Part shown: positions 17,001 to 23,962 of the stretch, in pieces
Layout: each line of letters begins with the position of its first letter
Numbering within the stretch: position 1 is the stretch's first letter
Virus record (IMG/VR): IMGVR_UViG_3300039106_000829
Span: 1 to 39,024 of that record
Length of the DNA stretch: 39,024 bases
Origin: a virus
Strand: one strand, 5' to 3'
Translations under genes and position numbers: made by a program
The notes under the pieces: generated by a model
Told to the model about the DNA's origin: nothing
What the model saw: the letters and a program-made list of their open reading frames with translations, nothing else
The model's database searches: none

Positions 17001-19404
17001 TTTCTGGAGGAGCAGAAGTTCCAGATGCCGATCCACGGTTAAGGCTTAAGCGTCTTATTAGCTGACTCTTAGTCATTGGCTTTTCTCTAGCAACCATCTC
17101 ATCTAATTTTTGAATAATTTTTTCTTCTGAAATCCCTTGAGATTGAAATTCAGTAATTGCATCTTGAAGACTTTGTGCAGTTTTTGGATTTCCTGTTTTA
17201 TAGGATTTTCCTCCTAGGTTGACCGTTCCTGTTTCATAACCCTCTAGATTGCCATTAACCATTGCATCAATGATTGGTTTAAATCTATCATCTTGTGCAA
17301 CACCTGCTGGAATAATTGCTTCTCCAGGTGCGCCAAGAATAGGAATAATATCTCCTGCACCCTTTGGTCCTGGTAATCCAGTTGTTCCTGTTGCAAACTT
17401 CTTTGGTGCCTTTGCACCTCTAGTTGTAGGAATCATCATTCCTGGATTTGCTCTAGCAAAATTTGAGGCTGCTACAGTTGCTTCAACATATGCATTTCTT
17501 AATGCTCGTACCGCTGAAGATTCTGCTGTAAATGATTGTGTAAGTCTTGTGTGTGCCTGATTAAGTGATGCTGCTACTGTTGCAGACTCTAGTTGTTCTG
17601 CATTAAGATAACTGGTTTGTTCTGCAAGAATCTTGCTATTGCCACCAAGTCGCAAGAATCCACCACGAAGAGCCAGGAATAATTTAATAATATTTGCTAC
17701 ACCGTTAGCAACAAGACCAAATGTCATTAAAAGTGTTGGTCCAATAATGCCAACAAGGGTAGATGCGATTACAATAAACTTCTTTGTTCCATCACCTAAA
17801 CCATTGAACTTCTCTAGAAGGCCTCCAATAGCCTTTACGATTGGGGTTACAGCCTCTAAAAATGTTTTTCCTATTGGAGCAATTGCTAATTTGAGTTCCT
17901 CAACTGCACTCTTAAACTTTGTGCCAACAGCATCTTCTACAGTTTTTAATTCTCGCTCAGATAAAATTGCAAGTTCTTCTATTGATGCTCCAGCAAGTTG
18001 CAAAACCTTACTTGCCTGTGTTCCCTCTTGAGTAATATTTTGAAATAGTGTTGATAAACGAGCAAACTGGAATTTTCCAAAAAGTTGCTCAATTGCTCTT
18101 GAACGATCTAGTGGGGCAAGTGTATCTAGTGCTTGTGCAAATCCTATTACTGTGTTTTTAATATCACCTTTATTTGCTTCAACAATACCGTTGATATTTA
18201 CACCAAGATCTGCAAGCATTGCGCTTGCTTTTTTACTTGGATTAATTAAAGATGCAAGACCAGACTTGAGCGCATTTGCGCCTTCAGATGCATTAATGCC
18301 ACCTTCCTTCATTGCTGTAAGGAAGAATGCTAAATCTTCTACATCTCCACCAAGTTGTTGAACAACTGGTCCAGCTTTTGGAATGGCTATTGTTAAATCT
18401 TCAATTGATACAACGGTCTGGTTTTCTACAGAGTTAAGAAAGTTAATCTTTGATGCAAGATCTTCTGCTGCTATGCCAAATGCATTGGTGAGAGATATTG
18501 TTGTTTCCAGAGCCTGTTCTTGCTCTACGTTACCAAGTACTGCAAGTCTTGTTGCTTGGGCAACCTGTGCGGTTAGGTCGGCACCAGTCTTACCCATTGC
18601 TGCAGCGGATGCTGCCATTTCCATGGTTTTGCTTACTGCAACTCCATATTTAGTAAACTCTTCTGCAAGTTGTCTTACATCTTCAAGTGCTTTATTTGTT
18701 TGGTCATTTGTTGTAAACATGTCTCCATAAACACGCTTAAACTTAATGGCCTGCGCTTCAAGATCCATAAATACTTTAGAAGCAGTTGTTCCAAAGTATG
18801 CAAGGGGAATTGTAAAGCCAACCATAAGTTGGCGGCCAGCCCACTGAGTATTTTTACCAAAGTTTAAAAGACTTGTTGATCCTTGTCTAACTACTTGATT
18901 AAATAGCGCTTGTTTTTGTGCTGCCATTGCTGTCTTGGTAGCATAGTCATTCATGTTCAAGGTTTGTGGCGTAATAGCCATTGCCTTTATAGCACCGTTA
19001 GCATCACGACCCATCTTAATGTATTGGGTCTGCATCTTCTTGACACGATCTTCTGCTACCTTGCCAATTGTGTCAAACTCTTGTCTAAACAATCTTCCAA
19101 AAGTTTTTGATGCCCCGCCAGCATAACGGAAGTACTCACGCATTGAAAGTTTATTAGACTCTAATGCGTGAGTGAACGACTCCGTAGATGATCTAACATT
19201 GCCCATGGTGGCAGTGAATTGCCCTGTAGCATTGATAGAATTTAAGAGATTGGTTTGCAATCCCTTTTGTGCTGCCGTTGCGGCTGCGCTAGTTTTTGCT
19301 ATTGATGCATGAAAATTTGCAAGTTGACGTTGTAGATTTTTGAGTTCTGTTAATGCGGACGACGTATCAATTTGTACGCCAATATTGGCATTAACATCAC
19401 TCAT
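11074..19404 (-). CDS. tape measure protein with embedded kinase-like and HExxH metallopeptidase-like segments
   Basis: A 2776-aa tape measure that sets tail length and is ejected with the DNA. Residues about 180-520 carry the TP901-type core (EQLFGKFQFARLSTLFQNIT, INFLNSVENQT). Hydrophobic segments lie near 538-585 and 1408-1468. Coiled-coil-rich stretches lie near 1700-1760 and 2078-2200. A Gly-rich GTGTSDSIPAYLSDGEYVIK motif, common in phage tape measures, occurs near 2204-2250, and a degenerate copy near 2670-2720. Two segments are unusual: a kinase-like block around 1030-1190 (Lys1050 in VFVKP; GDKDLGRGN from about 1132) and FHEMAHHAQ (His2481 and His2485 of HEMAH) with EGQAEVIADL (Glu2548) further on. 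An AGAGGTGA Shine-Dalgarno supports the start. At the usual 1.5 angstrom per residue the tail would be at most about 400 nm, less if the embedded domains do not count. Confidence 0.93.
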   Translation of the reverse strand: MSDVNANIGVQIDTSSALTELKNLQRQLANFHASIAKTSAAATAAQKGLQTNLLNSINATGQFTATMGNVRSSTESFTHALESNKLSMREYFRYAGGASKTFGRLFRQEFDTIGKVAEDRVKKMQTQYIKMGRDANGAIKAMAITPQTLNMNDYATKTAMAAQKQALFNQVVRQGSTSLLNFGKNTQWAGRQLMVGFTIPLAYFGTTASKVFMDLEAQAIKFKRVYGDMFTTNDQTNKALEDVRQLAEEFTKYGVAVSKTMEMAASAAAMGKTGADLTAQVAQATRLAVLGNVEQEQALETTISLTNAFGIAAEDLASKINFLNSVENQTVVSIEDLTIAIPKAGPVVQQLGGDVEDLAFFLTAMKEGGINASEGANALKSGLASLINPSKKASAMLADLGVNINGIVEANKGDIKNTVIGFAQALDTLAPLDRSRAIEQLFGKFQFARLSTLFQNITQEGTQASKVLQLAGASIEELAILSERELKTVEDAVGTKFKSAVEELKLAIAPIGKTFLEAVTPIVKAIGGLLEKFNGLGDGTKKFIVIASTLVGIIGPTLLMTFGLVANGVANIIKLFLALRGGFLRLGGNSKILAEQTSYLNAEQLESATVAASLNQAHTRLTQSFTAESSAVRALRNAYVEATVAASNFARANPGMMIPTTRGAKAPKKFATGTTGLPGPKGAGDIIPILGAPGEAIIPAGVAQDDRFKPIIDAMVNGNLEGYETGTVNLGGKSYKTGNPKTAQSLQDAITEFQSQGISEEKIIQKLDEMVAREKPMTKSQLIRRLSLNRGSASGTSAPPEMKKLAQQSQMGFREEIKAIKESLQKQGISLTPAQENNLYGVQTSHIDDARVNGIKDWSAKNLVADLGYANNYINTVKGKLGTELLAMSDTELKNLGIDREELKKLKTGTHPITGPAAETFRAIAQYDTIRRPKAYQPRVVVAGFDHRAKTGFYATPMKTLAETKPISSKAEKAIRSKTELAEQEKNVKAGSDSQQIMKQIDKDIRTTGLGKQAPTNFGTQISPTTGHSFPVKGLGGIYQKPDGTKVFVKPVMDAKAALAEQRATTIARDVHGLDSPKQEIRTMIDPTDPSGKRKLIVLESAFDSRFDPNKMTNKFTKDEYFKQLVAANLRGDKDLGRGNLSGNVLADVGTAGVFEKASGKRDFAKTMPSMAEQAKINLLGVKGGAKKFFAESTLDVPKSMTADQYHNSMIKEIDRVLPKLKSTISNFNLDPADRTVYSAMITRLEEAKKVNWREFHKMHSSVLATKKEALQDKKTGEVTPIKGKAKPRNVVSSTGKASDRVMTQVPAGKRIVQKPRGFVSSRFGGRTVLPGYADAPAATGVSVGDISQSQRLSRAQILAATEKISLKQAKKKIAAESKLITSMEESTKTQIASKEKLQQFSNKAGLGIGAMSGLTIAASFAGGSIGEMAQKIMPFVFGLQGIVALLPMLANPWIALIAGVTAAIVGLKLIDSNNKKMAREQSDYIDSVSATTNKMKKVGEVTGKVGASELMARRRADSSPDAFSKQYNRAGQQFGTNFMASEIGKEISKGFSNDLLLNRSTAVKQFALQLSGYVSDGVIDGVQAGDIARQVAVDFQDMTLYPAIIAQLTSIIGPDGANILKDPLKIRIKIITEQADLAQLSANQIQPVPDTNVLDNYKTLSNPKDSFLYIKKFFTGDASQNKIAAATAATYSQTLELAKAQVDATEIQYQKDLEILEAKKKIAKTDIERVTAQKEIDVLTNKNKKDNYDLSKEMSTILKNQREAFGKTSREAQNLNFGDINTVRSAFIESSRQQVTTKFKDTRLADQVPAFLQTTKDLGSTDLEIKINALAATGVNPALLTGLMNMFQGDEKTLNKQINLGILTRGIDETTSLIGSLAIIEDPIIRKELFIKINAVEDKAKFGDIQSTLTKISDMAGKDFDINTYFKTSGFEKLEMLSRRLRAVQDIPDPITKTAQIESIGLSFDQIQALSANWKYFMSLPPIVRKQAITTYLANFDFVGADPGSIDAEIQKRLSGVDNAVRSELIKYFNSKEGRQKLQQEIALRGVVNTIDPVTGKPIPGTDKVTTNGNGSDVLSKEAKLAIAKLEEELGILKRKRDLINDTNSELKRQYDYQQRIMQLQQDATQAKISGNYIGAAIINQQKSLQSSEFNKETASLARDKRITELENIIAEMRADVKITNATVALNKAKAKKRAMAMGGRISGPGTGTSDSIPAYLSDGEYVIKEKAVSQYGVNFFDQLNAQKFADGGSVNGAAKTLQDYRTARGSKDSFRSSIFGYGGNWETPEDTAAANKFVKDAAFETTGVPSAKRLLTGKSEPIGANVLPGWYAKYLGSVVDGLGAIPVGGALFKTARYAKMFSKFKSLGKVSNISRQQKVSKIDITEDAMDEAMRNQGSMPGYATFLKETKENSPQATEVINRIAKSAGLSKNSLVASLGLQQKNPINKISVKKQEGNTAAWYNMVTKEMQLSPGKIDAPTIFHEMAHHAQNLTPISRVSFLNSLKKSGLADESSGYFQEAFKDKNAFGKFLMANPQLINRYSGFKEGQAEVIADLTSKHFEKFFDPIITPNVLKPLSAMDDMAGYLEPIKGTYSKLLKNPDSYSLDPDFMEGLIDSSKSMLTKDALDLFQKRIKLAYKYGLNFNHKSGKMSGNLDGAISEASTLGLAKGGLIKGFGTGTSDSMIAKFAEGGMPKLSVSNGEYIVKAASVQKYGPGLLDAINNQKLGTSSSTTSTGSTVYNIDMTINGGSSNPSEIADQVIRKLKIETSKNNKSNAVRT

Positions 19405-19421
19405 CTATGTCACCTCTTTAT

Positions 19422-19754
19422 TTAGTTGTTTGCAAGAACTGTGTTCAGCAAAGAGTTTGCATCAGTAAGTTTGACACCTGAAGCGGCTTCAATTACTTTG
19501 TAAACTGTTGGGAGATCTATAATCTCCTCTAAAACCTTTAGATCTTTAGCAAGATCTGGCTTATATTGTTCCATAGCAATTTGCACACATTCAATAAGAA
19601 GAGTCATAGACTTTTCATTATCTTCTGCCACTGCTGCTACCTGTTCGAACTTCTTCATAAATGGACGTAGCAAAGAAATTTTCAAGGGACGAACCTTGAT
19701 TACTGAGCCATCCATTAGAGTAAGTTCTTCACCCTCATGTACTGTTGTTGCCAT
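19422..19754 (-). CDS. tail assembly chaperone, short form (G-like)
   Basis: A 110-aa protein immediately before the tape measure. It matches the N-terminal domain of the longer chaperone encoded just upstream: both begin MATT, share DG, PLKI, LR and FM, then an ECV-x-I-x-M-x-QY-x-P helix. I count about 37 % identity over roughly 97 residues by eye. In lambda-like phages the short and long chaperones are made from one gene by frameshift. Here the short form is a separate gene with AGGAGG before the ATG and its own extended -10 at 19789-19781. It would coat the tape measure during tail assembly. Only 17 nt lie between it and the tape measure, so there is no room for a frameshifted extension. 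Confidence 0.82.
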   Translation of the reverse strand: MATTVHEGEELTLMDGSVIKVRPLKISLLRPFMKKFEQVAAVAEDNEKSMTLLIECVQIAMEQYKPDLAKDLKVLEEIIDLPTVYKVIEAASGVKLTDANSLLNTVLANN

Positions 19755-19780
19755 TTTTTCCTCCTATATAGGCTATGTTA

Positions 19781-19789
19781 ATTATAGCA
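19781..19789 (-). promoter_or_regulatory. extended -10 promoter TGCTATAAT before the short chaperone
   Basis: TGCTATAAT overlaps the TAA stop of the long chaperone gene on the minus strand. It is followed by a leader of about 27 nt with a strong AGGAGG Shine-Dalgarno. Such a promoter would let the short form be made in excess of the long form. Confidence 0.5.
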
Positions 19790-20492
19790 TAAGAGAGGGG
19801 TCTCTACCGTCTTCATAGTCAAGACCCATCCCAATTCCAAACCCAACTTTTTGGGCATTTGCTCCTTGCAAAGCAAGAACATCATTTGAATCAGAAGTTG
19901 CTCCACCACTAAAGACCCTAGCCTTCATGTTTTCCCATTCTTTCTGACCCTTATCACTACCAGATTCTTTATCCAGATCAACACCCTGAATAGCAGCCAA
20001 AAACTTTTTCTCACTATAGTCAAGCTCTCTACTGCTTTGTAGTGTTGCCATTAGTTCTGCCATTGATAAAGACTTTTCAAGTTCTTGGTAGTCTTTCCAA
20101 ATTCCCAACAAAAAAACCTCAGATTCTAGTTTTGCTAAGTCCAAGGTGTCCCAGGTTTCGCCATTGTTTTCAACTTGATCTTTAACGGTTTCTTCAGATT
20201 GTTTATTAATTTTTATGCCTGCAGCAATATCTAAAACAGCATAGATAGTCTTCATATCAAGATTTTCTTCTATATCTTCGGTAGATCTAGATATTCTTGG
20301 ATAATACTGTTTCATGCAAATTCTTACACACTCTACAAGTTTTTCTATTGATTCGTCATCGTTAGATGTATTTTTAACAGCATCAAATGCATCCATAAAC
20401 TCACGAAGATACTTAATCTTTAATGGAGTGATCTCTAGTTCGGTACCATCAAACAAATGTATGGTAGCGCTTTTATATATTGTTGTGGCCAT
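19782..20492 (-). CDS. tail assembly chaperone, long form (GT-like, in-frame)
   Basis: A 236-aa protein after the tail tube gene. Residues 1-100 are the chaperone domain shared with the 110-aa paralog downstream. Residues about 115-236 form a T-like extension (ETWDTLDLAKLESEVFLLG, SMAELMATLQSSRELDYS, KKFLAAIQGVD) of the sort usually reached by a programmed frameshift. Here the extension is encoded in the same frame, so no slippage is required. The C-terminus ends FGIGMGLDYEDGRDPSLML. The start follows a terminator and an extended -10 (TGGTAGAAT) with only 9 nt between box and ATG and no Shine-Dalgarno, so it may be leaderless or nearly so. It should bridge the tape measure and tail tube subunits. 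Confidence 0.8.
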   Translation of the reverse strand: MATTIYKSATIHLFDGTELEITPLKIKYLREFMDAFDAVKNTSNDDESIEKLVECVRICMKQYYPRISRSTEDIEENLDMKTIYAVLDIAAGIKINKQSEETVKDQVENNGETWDTLDLAKLESEVFLLGIWKDYQELEKSLSMAELMATLQSSRELDYSEKKFLAAIQGVDLDKESGSDKGQKEWENMKARVFSGGATSDSNDVLALQGANAQKVGFGIGMGLDYEDGRDPSLML

Positions 20493-20501
20493 ATGAGTTC
20501 T

Positions 20502-20510
20502 ATTCTACCA
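20502..20510 (-). promoter_or_regulatory. extended -10 promoter TGGTAGAAT before the long chaperone
   Basis: The motif lies between the tail tube terminator and the chaperone ATG at 20492, with a 9-nt spacer. It would restart transcription after the upstream terminator. Confidence 0.5.
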
Positions 20511-20524
20511 CAAAACGCCTTATT

Positions 20525-20555
20525 AAACAACAAAACCCACCTCCGAAGAGGTGGG
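20525..20555 (-). terminator. intrinsic terminator after the tail tube gene (UUCG loop)
   Basis: Perfect 8-bp stem: CCCACCTC (plus strand 20536-20543) pairs with GAGGTGGG (20548-20555). On the minus strand the loop is TTCG, closed by C-G, the exceptionally stable cUUCGg tetraloop. The stem is followed on that strand by TTTTGTTGTTT. The opposite strand lacks a T-tract, so it acts on leftward transcription. Confidence 0.9.
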
Positions 20556-20579
20556 CTAAGTCGTATAATTTATATTAAA

Positions 20580-21218
20580 TTATGATGCTGGTGTCCAAGT
20601 ACGATCTACGATCTTACCATATGAACCAGAAACATCTTCTGGAAGTAGACGGAATGAAACTTCAAACATTGAAGCCTCATCACGCTTTGCAGATACTGTA
20701 ACATTTTCAATTGAAAGTGCACGGTATGCTGTGTATACACGTTCGATATACGCAGAATCTACGCAATCGCCTGTTCCTGGGCCTACTGCAACGATACCAC
20801 GCTCAACTGGACATTCGCCAATATCTCCTGCTGAAAGATTTAATGCTCTTCCGTTTGAAGATGCCTTTGTTCCTGTAAGTTTTGAATCGCTGTAAGCCAA
20901 AGCAAGTAGAAGGTTTTCTAGTGTTGCTTCAGCAAATGCTGTTGCAAGATTAACCTGCATACCTTGCTTGTAAAGTTTTGCAACGTCAAGAATCTGGTCA
21001 ACTGTAACTTCGCCGAAGTCAGGTTGGAACTGCAGTTCAAGACCGTTCATTGTATAACCAACGTTTGTATAGTCAGCATCATTAGTAAGTGTGTCTCTGA
21101 AAGTCTTTGCAGACTCAAAGGCAGTTAATGTTGATGCATCCAAAGTTGTATCAGCAACGAATAACGCTGCTGCACCAACGATAATGTTGGTTGATGTACC
21201 ACGACTGTAATTAGCCAT
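20580..21218 (-). CDS. major tail tube protein
   Basis: A 212-aa protein ahead of the tail chaperones and tape measure, the usual position of the tail tube subunit. It begins with a small-residue-rich segment (MANYSRGTSTNIIVGAAALF), followed by NGLELQFQPDFGEVTVDQILD and a C-terminal AKRDEASMFEVSFRLLPED strand pair, consistent with the tube beta barrel. An AGAGGTGA Shine-Dalgarno lies 6 nt before ATG. The gene has its own extended -10 (21288-21280) with a leader of about 55 nt and is closed by a strong terminator. It is the only gene in the window boxed in this way, as expected for a protein needed in hundreds of copies. No Ig-like decoration domain is present. Confidence 0.85.
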   Translation of the reverse strand: MANYSRGTSTNIIVGAAALFVADTTLDASTLTAFESAKTFRDTLTNDADYTNVGYTMNGLELQFQPDFGEVTVDQILDVAKLYKQGMQVNLATAFAEATLENLLLALAYSDSKLTGTKASSNGRALNLSAGDIGECPVERGIVAVGPGTGDCVDSAYIERVYTAYRALSIENVTVSAKRDEASMFEVSFRLLPEDVSGSYGKIVDRTWTPAS

Positions 21219-21279
21219 TTATTCACCTCTTTTTCTTAAATAGGGTTATTAAGTTGTTTGGCGCTGTTTCCTCATGTTA

Positions 21280-21288
21280 ATTATAACA
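21280..21288 (-). promoter_or_regulatory. extended -10 promoter TGTTATAAT for the tail tube gene
   Basis: The minus strand reads TGTTATAAT, a consensus extended -10, about 60 nt upstream of the tail tube ATG. The leader ends in an AGAGGTGA Shine-Dalgarno. No clear -35 hexamer is seen. Confidence 0.65.
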
Positions 21289-21294
21289 GCATTT

Positions 21295-21834
21295 TTAAGT
21301 ATATAGGGGAAGATCTAAGTCTTTGGTATGGTAGTCATACTCAATTATCAGTTTACCCCTCCAGTTAAACTTGATAGATCCAAGCTCAACAAGGTCTCTT
21401 GTTTCATCAATTTGAAAAACCTTAAACCTGTGAAAAAATACATTTAGTGCTGGGATTTGGTCTGGATTATTGATAAGCCAGTTATTTACATCTTGTGCTG
21501 CTGAGTCTTCCCTATCTAGGGCAGCCAAAATAATTCTGGCTATATCAAACCCTTGGGCATCGCTAGACGAGTGGATCGTATAGACTAGCTGTTCTCTCTT
21601 GTGTCTGTACATTGTGTTTGGTCTATATCTTGCTAGTTTATCATATGCTATTAAAAATGCATCTCCCGTTACCGTGATTTCTCCAAATAGATCGTCTAGG
21701 TTGGTAGATTGGACTGGAACTATGGGATCTATACCTTCAATACCCGTAACTATACCAAACTCCCTAAGTTGGGCAATAACATACTTATTAATAAAGGTAG
21801 GTGGAAATCCTGTCTCTGCCGCTACTGTTGCCAT
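21295..21834 (-). CDS. tail terminator / tail completion protein, putative
   Basis: A 179-aa protein between the gp10-like protein and the tail tube gene, where the tail terminator normally lies. The N-terminus (PPTFINKYVIAQLREFG) gives a helix. The middle has HSSSDAQGFDIARIILAALDREDSAAQDVNNWL, a long helical pair typical of this group. The C-terminus (FKVFQIDETRDLVELGSIKF, then KLIIEYDYHTKDL) forms strands. It is separated by 4 nt from the upstream gene. TAGAATAAGACT before the ATG could be a -10 with a 6-nt spacer, but lacks TG at the right place. Function is assigned by synteny and secondary-structure pattern, not by a motif. Confidence 0.6.
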   Translation of the reverse strand: MATVAAETGFPPTFINKYVIAQLREFGIVTGIEGIDPIVPVQSTNLDDLFGEITVTGDAFLIAYDKLARYRPNTMYRHKREQLVYTIHSSSDAQGFDIARIILAALDREDSAAQDVNNWLINNPDQIPALNVFFHRFKVFQIDETRDLVELGSIKFNWRGKLIIEYDYHTKDLDLPLYT

Positions 21835-21838
21835 AGTC

Positions 21839-22516
21839 TTATTCTACACCAATCTGTGCATTTGCAATCCATTTAAATCCTGTTTCAACCCCAACAGATC
21901 TTCCTGCTCTTGAACCCGATGCAAAGTTTTTCTTATATATAACTGGCTTCTTTATATAAGAATATAAACCTGAAGATTTTAAAAATGACTGTTTAAAATA
22001 TACACGAAAAAATTCATCTGCAACTTTTTCAAATGAACCCTGAACCTGTGTTCCTCCAGGATTTTGAATGTCTATATCTTTTTTTGTAAAAACTGTTTGT
22101 CCATTTGCTTCAAAAACAAGTACTTCTGATCTTACTGGAGATATGGTGACAGGTGTTCCATCCTCCATAATCTTTGCTTTATTTTCAAAAGGTACTGATG
22201 ATCCAGAGGGTAGGCTTTTTGATTGTTTAAAGTTCGACTTAAAAGAAAGTCCAACATTGCTTACTGTATATGTAAAATCATACAGCCTTGCTTTAGGACT
22301 ACCAACCTGATACCATTCATAAATATGATGAAGTGCTTGAGGGTTAGATCTTGCCTCAACATCTATGTAATCTTTTAGTATACCAACTACACTATTTCCA
22401 AGGTTTTTTAAAAATATACTTTTACCTTTTTGTGCACCGTCTAAAAATCCAACAGAATAATTAATAGCATTACCTATAATTTTTTCAAGATGCTTAGTAT
22501 TCATAACAACATTCAT
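21839..22516 (-). CDS. HK97 gp10-like head-tail / neck protein, putative
   Basis: A 225-aa protein following the head closure gene with a TAATG overlap at 22516. The N-terminal half has KIIGNAINYSVGFLDGAQKGK and a helix ending VVGILKDYIDVEAR. LHHIYEWYQVGSP, a short helix-turn with aromatic residues, is typical of the gp10/tail-completion group. The C-terminal region is basic and Ser/Gly-rich (KKPVIYKKNFASGSRAGRSVG). A second in-frame ATG at 22504 is an alternative start. It probably connects the head connector to the tail. The assignment rests mainly on order: adaptor, closure, gp10-like, terminator, tube. Confidence 0.6.
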   Translation of the reverse strand: MNVVMNTKHLEKIIGNAINYSVGFLDGAQKGKSIFLKNLGNSVVGILKDYIDVEARSNPQALHHIYEWYQVGSPKARLYDFTYTVSNVGLSFKSNFKQSKSLPSGSSVPFENKAKIMEDGTPVTISPVRSEVLVFEANGQTVFTKKDIDIQNPGGTQVQGSFEKVADEFFRVYFKQSFLKSSGLYSYIKKPVIYKKNFASGSRAGRSVGVETGFKWIANAQIGVE

Positions 22517-22980
22517 TAGTCGCCTACTGTCTGGTTTTCAGATCTGCGCCATACCATGTGGTAGTACTCAATGCTTTGAAGACCCCCAACAAAAGGTTCA
22601 ACAGTTGCAATTTCGTATATTGTCCCTCTTCCGCTTCTTGGTCCTGCTGTTTCTCTATAAACAAGATTATCTCCTGGAAGTCTTATATTTGTTACAAGAA
22701 TATTGGTAATATTGTTGTTTTCGTTTTTTGAAGATGTTCTTATATCTGATCTTGATCTTGCGATAAGTTTTCCTTCAGAAATTAAAAACACTGCTGGAGA
22801 AGTGTCTTCATTTGCTTTTTGGTTTGGAGATTGTGCATTGCATGTAATTGTTCTATCAAAAATCCATTCTTTAATGGCTTTACCATATTCTCCTTGTTTA
22901 ATTATTGGATAATAAACATCGGCAAGCAATGGGTACATAAAGTCTGTTTTTTCACATGGACTTGGGGGTGTTCCATACAT
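22516..22980 (-). CDS. head closure (head-tail connector) protein, putative
   Basis: A 154-aa protein between the adaptor and the gp10-like gene, joined to both by TAATG overlaps. The sequence runs from MYGTPPSPCEKTDFMYP through strands (VFLISEGKLIARSRSDIR, TNILVTNIRLPGDNLVYRE) to GRGTIYEIATVEPFVGGLQSIEYYHMVWRR. This is a small beta-barrel composition like the SPP1 gp16 or HK97 stopper group. No enzymatic motif is present. Position and size support head closure; the fold assignment is inferred. Confidence 0.6.
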   Translation of the reverse strand: MYGTPPSPCEKTDFMYPLLADVYYPIIKQGEYGKAIKEWIFDRTITCNAQSPNQKANEDTSPAVFLISEGKLIARSRSDIRTSSKNENNNITNILVTNIRLPGDNLVYRETAGPRSGRGTIYEIATVEPFVGGLQSIEYYHMVWRRSENQTVGD

Positions 22981-23960
22981 TATAAAATTCCTGGAGTCAA
23001 TATAGTTGTTTTGTATTTGTCAATAATCGTATCAACAAGAATATTTCCTGTTCCAGTAAATTTAGATGGGTTGTATTTTAACCTAAACTGATCTGTCTCA
23101 TATTCTAAAACGTAGGACTTATAGTGGTCTATTTTTCCACATGCAATATCCTCCATTAGCATTAAAGTTGCTTCACGTATATCATTAGGAATTACTTTGT
23201 ACCCTACTTCATACACAAAAATATAGTCTTGTCCTTCTGGAAAAGCAACTGCTTGATTTCTTGTATTTATCCACATATTGTCAAAATTTTCATATGGAGC
23301 ATATGCGTAAAAAGAATCTGATGCCCCTTCTCTATAGTTTAAGGGTTTTCTTTCTGCACGATTAAAAGAGTCTGATGAATATGCATCTGTTGGAACTTTT
23401 ATTATTGCAGTTTTATCTTTTGTAACTATATAATTATATCCATCAAGTGCTGGCTCTTCTAGAGAAGAATCAAAAACTAATTTACCATTTTCATAAGCCT
23501 GATTAACTTTGTACAAAGAATCCCAAACTGGCATGTAATCTGTTCCCTGTCCAACTGTTTCAAATATTTTTTTCTGAAATGTAAATCTACTTCCGACTAC
23601 AGAATCAATAATTGCTCTAGCAATTCTTTCATTATAGGCTGCGGATGCGATTTCTGATGCAGTTGTACCCAATGTTTTTGGATTTACATATGGTCTGACT
23701 ACTGTTAAAATATCTTCAACTAAGAGATCTCCTGGCTCACCTTCAGTAGACTCATAGATTGTTATATTATAATCATTATCATATTTAACAAAATCTCCAT
23801 CAAGTGTATAAGTAACCTGAGCATTTGAATCTGATGTTATTGTGTTTGACCCAAATACGGTATCTTCTTCGTTTTCAATATAAAACAAGTAGTCTGTGTT
23901 TGCTTCAGGAACGTCGTACTTAATGTCAATAGGATATGGGGGTAGTCTAAAAATTATCAT
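22980..23960 (-). CDS. head-tail adaptor protein with an extra N-terminal beta domain
   Basis: A 326-aa protein, larger than typical gp6/gp15-like adaptors (100-200 aa). The C-terminal part matches that group: IPNDIREATLMLMEDIACGK, then YETDQFRLKYNPSKFTGTGN and a final helix DTIIDKYKTTILTPGIL. The first 95 residues read like an added immunoglobulin-like sandwich (DYLFYIENEEDTVFG, QVTYTLDGDFVKYD, YNITIYESTEGEPGD). A helical segment (GTTASEIASAAYNERIARAIID) follows, then a mid region rich in Tyr and Asp. The start ATG follows the stop of the SAP-like gene by 2 nt. It should bind the portal ring. The N-terminal domain may decorate the neck. Confidence 0.65.
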   Translation of the reverse strand: MIIFRLPPYPIDIKYDVPEANTDYLFYIENEEDTVFGSNTITSDSNAQVTYTLDGDFVKYDNDYNITIYESTEGEPGDLLVEDILTVVRPYVNPKTLGTTASEIASAAYNERIARAIIDSVVGSRFTFQKKIFETVGQGTDYMPVWDSLYKVNQAYENGKLVFDSSLEEPALDGYNYIVTKDKTAIIKVPTDAYSSDSFNRAERKPLNYREGASDSFYAYAPYENFDNMWINTRNQAVAFPEGQDYIFVYEVGYKVIPNDIREATLMLMEDIACGKIDHYKSYVLEYETDQFRLKYNPSKFTGTGNILVDTIIDKYKTTILTPGIL

Positions 23961-23962
23961 AT

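Noticed and set aside
14642-18867. Several plus-strand ORFs of 60-130 aa opposite the tape measure
   Set aside because: They lie antisense to one continuous coding frame, lack ribosome binding sites and have composition expected of shadows.
19422-20492. Programmed -1 frameshift in the tail chaperone
   Set aside because: The T-like extension is already in frame in the long gene, and the short gene is followed within 17 nt by the tape measure. No overlapping T frame exists.
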